DNA of 6,056 nucleotides from Actinomycetota bacterium (GTDB taxonomy: Bacteria; Actinomycetota; UBA4738; HRBIN12): the NCBI GenBank assembly GCA_005883885.1, contig VAYF01000150.1, forward strand, positions 1 through 6,056. Direction: 5' to 3'. How positions within the stretch are numbered: position 1 is the first letter of the stretch; every line of letters starts with the position of its first letter. This document shows positions 5,425 to 6,056 of the stretch, piece by piece. Position numbers and translations under genes: made by a program. The notes under the pieces were generated by a model. That model searched no databases, had not been told where the DNA came from, and worked only from the letters and a program-made list of their open reading frames with translations.

Positions 5425-6056
5425 AGGCAGCCTGCGCCGACCACGCGATCGGCCCGTAGATCGACCACCCGTGGGGAGGCGTGAGCCCTCCGGTGCTCGT
5501 CCCGTCCGGGTCGATGAAGACGGCGCTCCCCCGGTCGTCCACGACCAGCAGGCGGGACCCGTCGGGCGACGACGTCACGCCGTACCAGTTGCCGCTCGCG
5601 GCGTCGGTCACGCGCCGCACGTTCGAGCCGTCCGTGTCCATGATCCAGATCGCGCTGCTGGTCCCGCCGGGCTCCTGCTCCGAGAACGCGATCGTGGAGC
5701 CGTCCGGCGACAACGCCACCCAACTCACGTATCGCGGCAGGTCCGCGAGCATCCGCGAGCCGCTGCCGTCGGCGTTCGCGACCCAGACGTTCCCGCTGGC
5801 GTAGTAGATCTGCGAGCTGTCGGACGACCACGCGGGGGAATCCTGGTTCGGGCCGCCGGTCCGCTGCCAAAGCACGCGCTCGTTCGTGCCGTCGACGTCC
5901 ACCAGGTGGATGCCGCCGTCCTGTTCGGAGTAGAACGCGATCGTGCGACCGTCCGGCGACCACGCGATCTCACCGGCTTGCGCGTCCCGCATCACGACGC
6001 GGAAGTTCGAGCCGTCGACGTCGATCATGCAGAGCGAGTCGATCCCCTCTGCGTAC
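5423..6056 (-). CDS. TolB-like beta-propeller protein, N-terminus outside window
   Basis: The frame is open from the right edge to TGA at 5425-5423, giving the last 210 residues. At least four propeller blades of the TolB/PD40 type are visible, each with an (A/S)WSPDG-like turn and a D-x-DG-(S/T)-N loop: IAWSPDGRTIAFYSEQ with LVDVDGTNERVL, PAWSSDSSQIYYAS with VANADGSGSRML, VALSPDGSTIAFSEQE with IMDTDGSNVRRV, and TSSPDGSRLLVVDD with FIDPDGTSTGGL. The last strand, IAWSAQAA, may close the ring. The ATG at 6028 is internal to a blade, not the start. Such proteins are usually secreted or anchored outside the membrane and act in binding or as propeller parts of larger proteins, including kinases and peptidases; which one cannot be told without the N-terminus. 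It is separated from folP by 39 bases and a hairpin, so it may not belong to the folate operon. Confidence 0.9.
   Translation of the reverse strand, partial: YAEGIDSLCMIDVDGSNFRVVMRDAQAGEIAWSPDGRTIAFYSEQDGGIHLVDVDGTNERVLWQRTGGPNQDSPAWSSDSSQIYYASGNVWVANADGSGSRMLADLPRYVSWVALSPDGSTIAFSEQEPGGTSSAIWIMDTDGSNVRRVTDAASGNWYGVTSSPDGSRLLVVDDRGSAVFIDPDGTSTGGLTPPHGWSIYGPIAWSAQAA

Noticed and set aside
5481..5960. Recurring GTCCGGCGAC-like words
   Set aside because: They are the antisense of the SPDG turns of successive propeller blades, so they reflect protein repeats, not a DNA repeat element.

Overview
The window is high-GC DNA (roughly two thirds G+C or more by eye) with every supported gene on the minus strand. 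Gene content and order suggest an actinobacterium or another high-GC, actinobacteria-like lineage such as Chloroflexota, possibly from a metagenome. From memory, the order folP-folB-folK-(membrane protein)-DUF2520-panC matches the conserved Mycobacterium tuberculosis cluster folE-folP1-folB-folK-Rv3605c-Rv3604c-Rv3603c-panC-panD. I cannot name the species.

In the direction of transcription (right to left), the first gene is the C-terminal part of a TolB-like beta-propeller protein that enters from the right edge. It ends in a small hairpin at 5409-5424. After a 39-base gap comes a tightly packed run: folP (dihydropteroate synthase), an alpha/beta-hydrolase-fold protein, folB (dihydroneopterin aldolase), folK (HPPK), a zinc-ribbon/single-TM/propeller-like protein of unknown function, a Rossmann/DUF2520 oxidoreductase, and panC (pantothenate synthetase), which runs off the left edge. 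Five of the six junctions in this run are start/stop overlaps or nearly so (ATGA or GTGA in four of them), and panC follows after 7 bases. The run therefore looks like one translationally coupled operon joining folate and pantothenate synthesis. FolB makes 6-hydroxymethyl-dihydropterin, FolK pyrophosphorylates it, and FolP condenses it with p-aminobenzoate. PanC joins pantoate to beta-alanine, and the DUF2520 protein may supply the pantoate. No gene-free stretch exceeds 300 bases.

Four points stand out. (1) folP is broken as written: about 35 codons, including the conserved MHMxGxPxTM region, are missing, and the two halves lie in different frames. (2) The hydrolase gene contains a perfect 41-base inverted repeat (19-base arms, 3-base loop) at 4132-4172. 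(3) The hydrolase has Gly where the nucleophile Ser should be, with a Ser one residue later, although the acid and His are kept. (4) An uncharacterised zinc-ribbon membrane protein sits between the folate and pantothenate halves. Nothing else I found requires a wholly new system; no CRISPR array, mobile element, tRNA or rRNA was seen.
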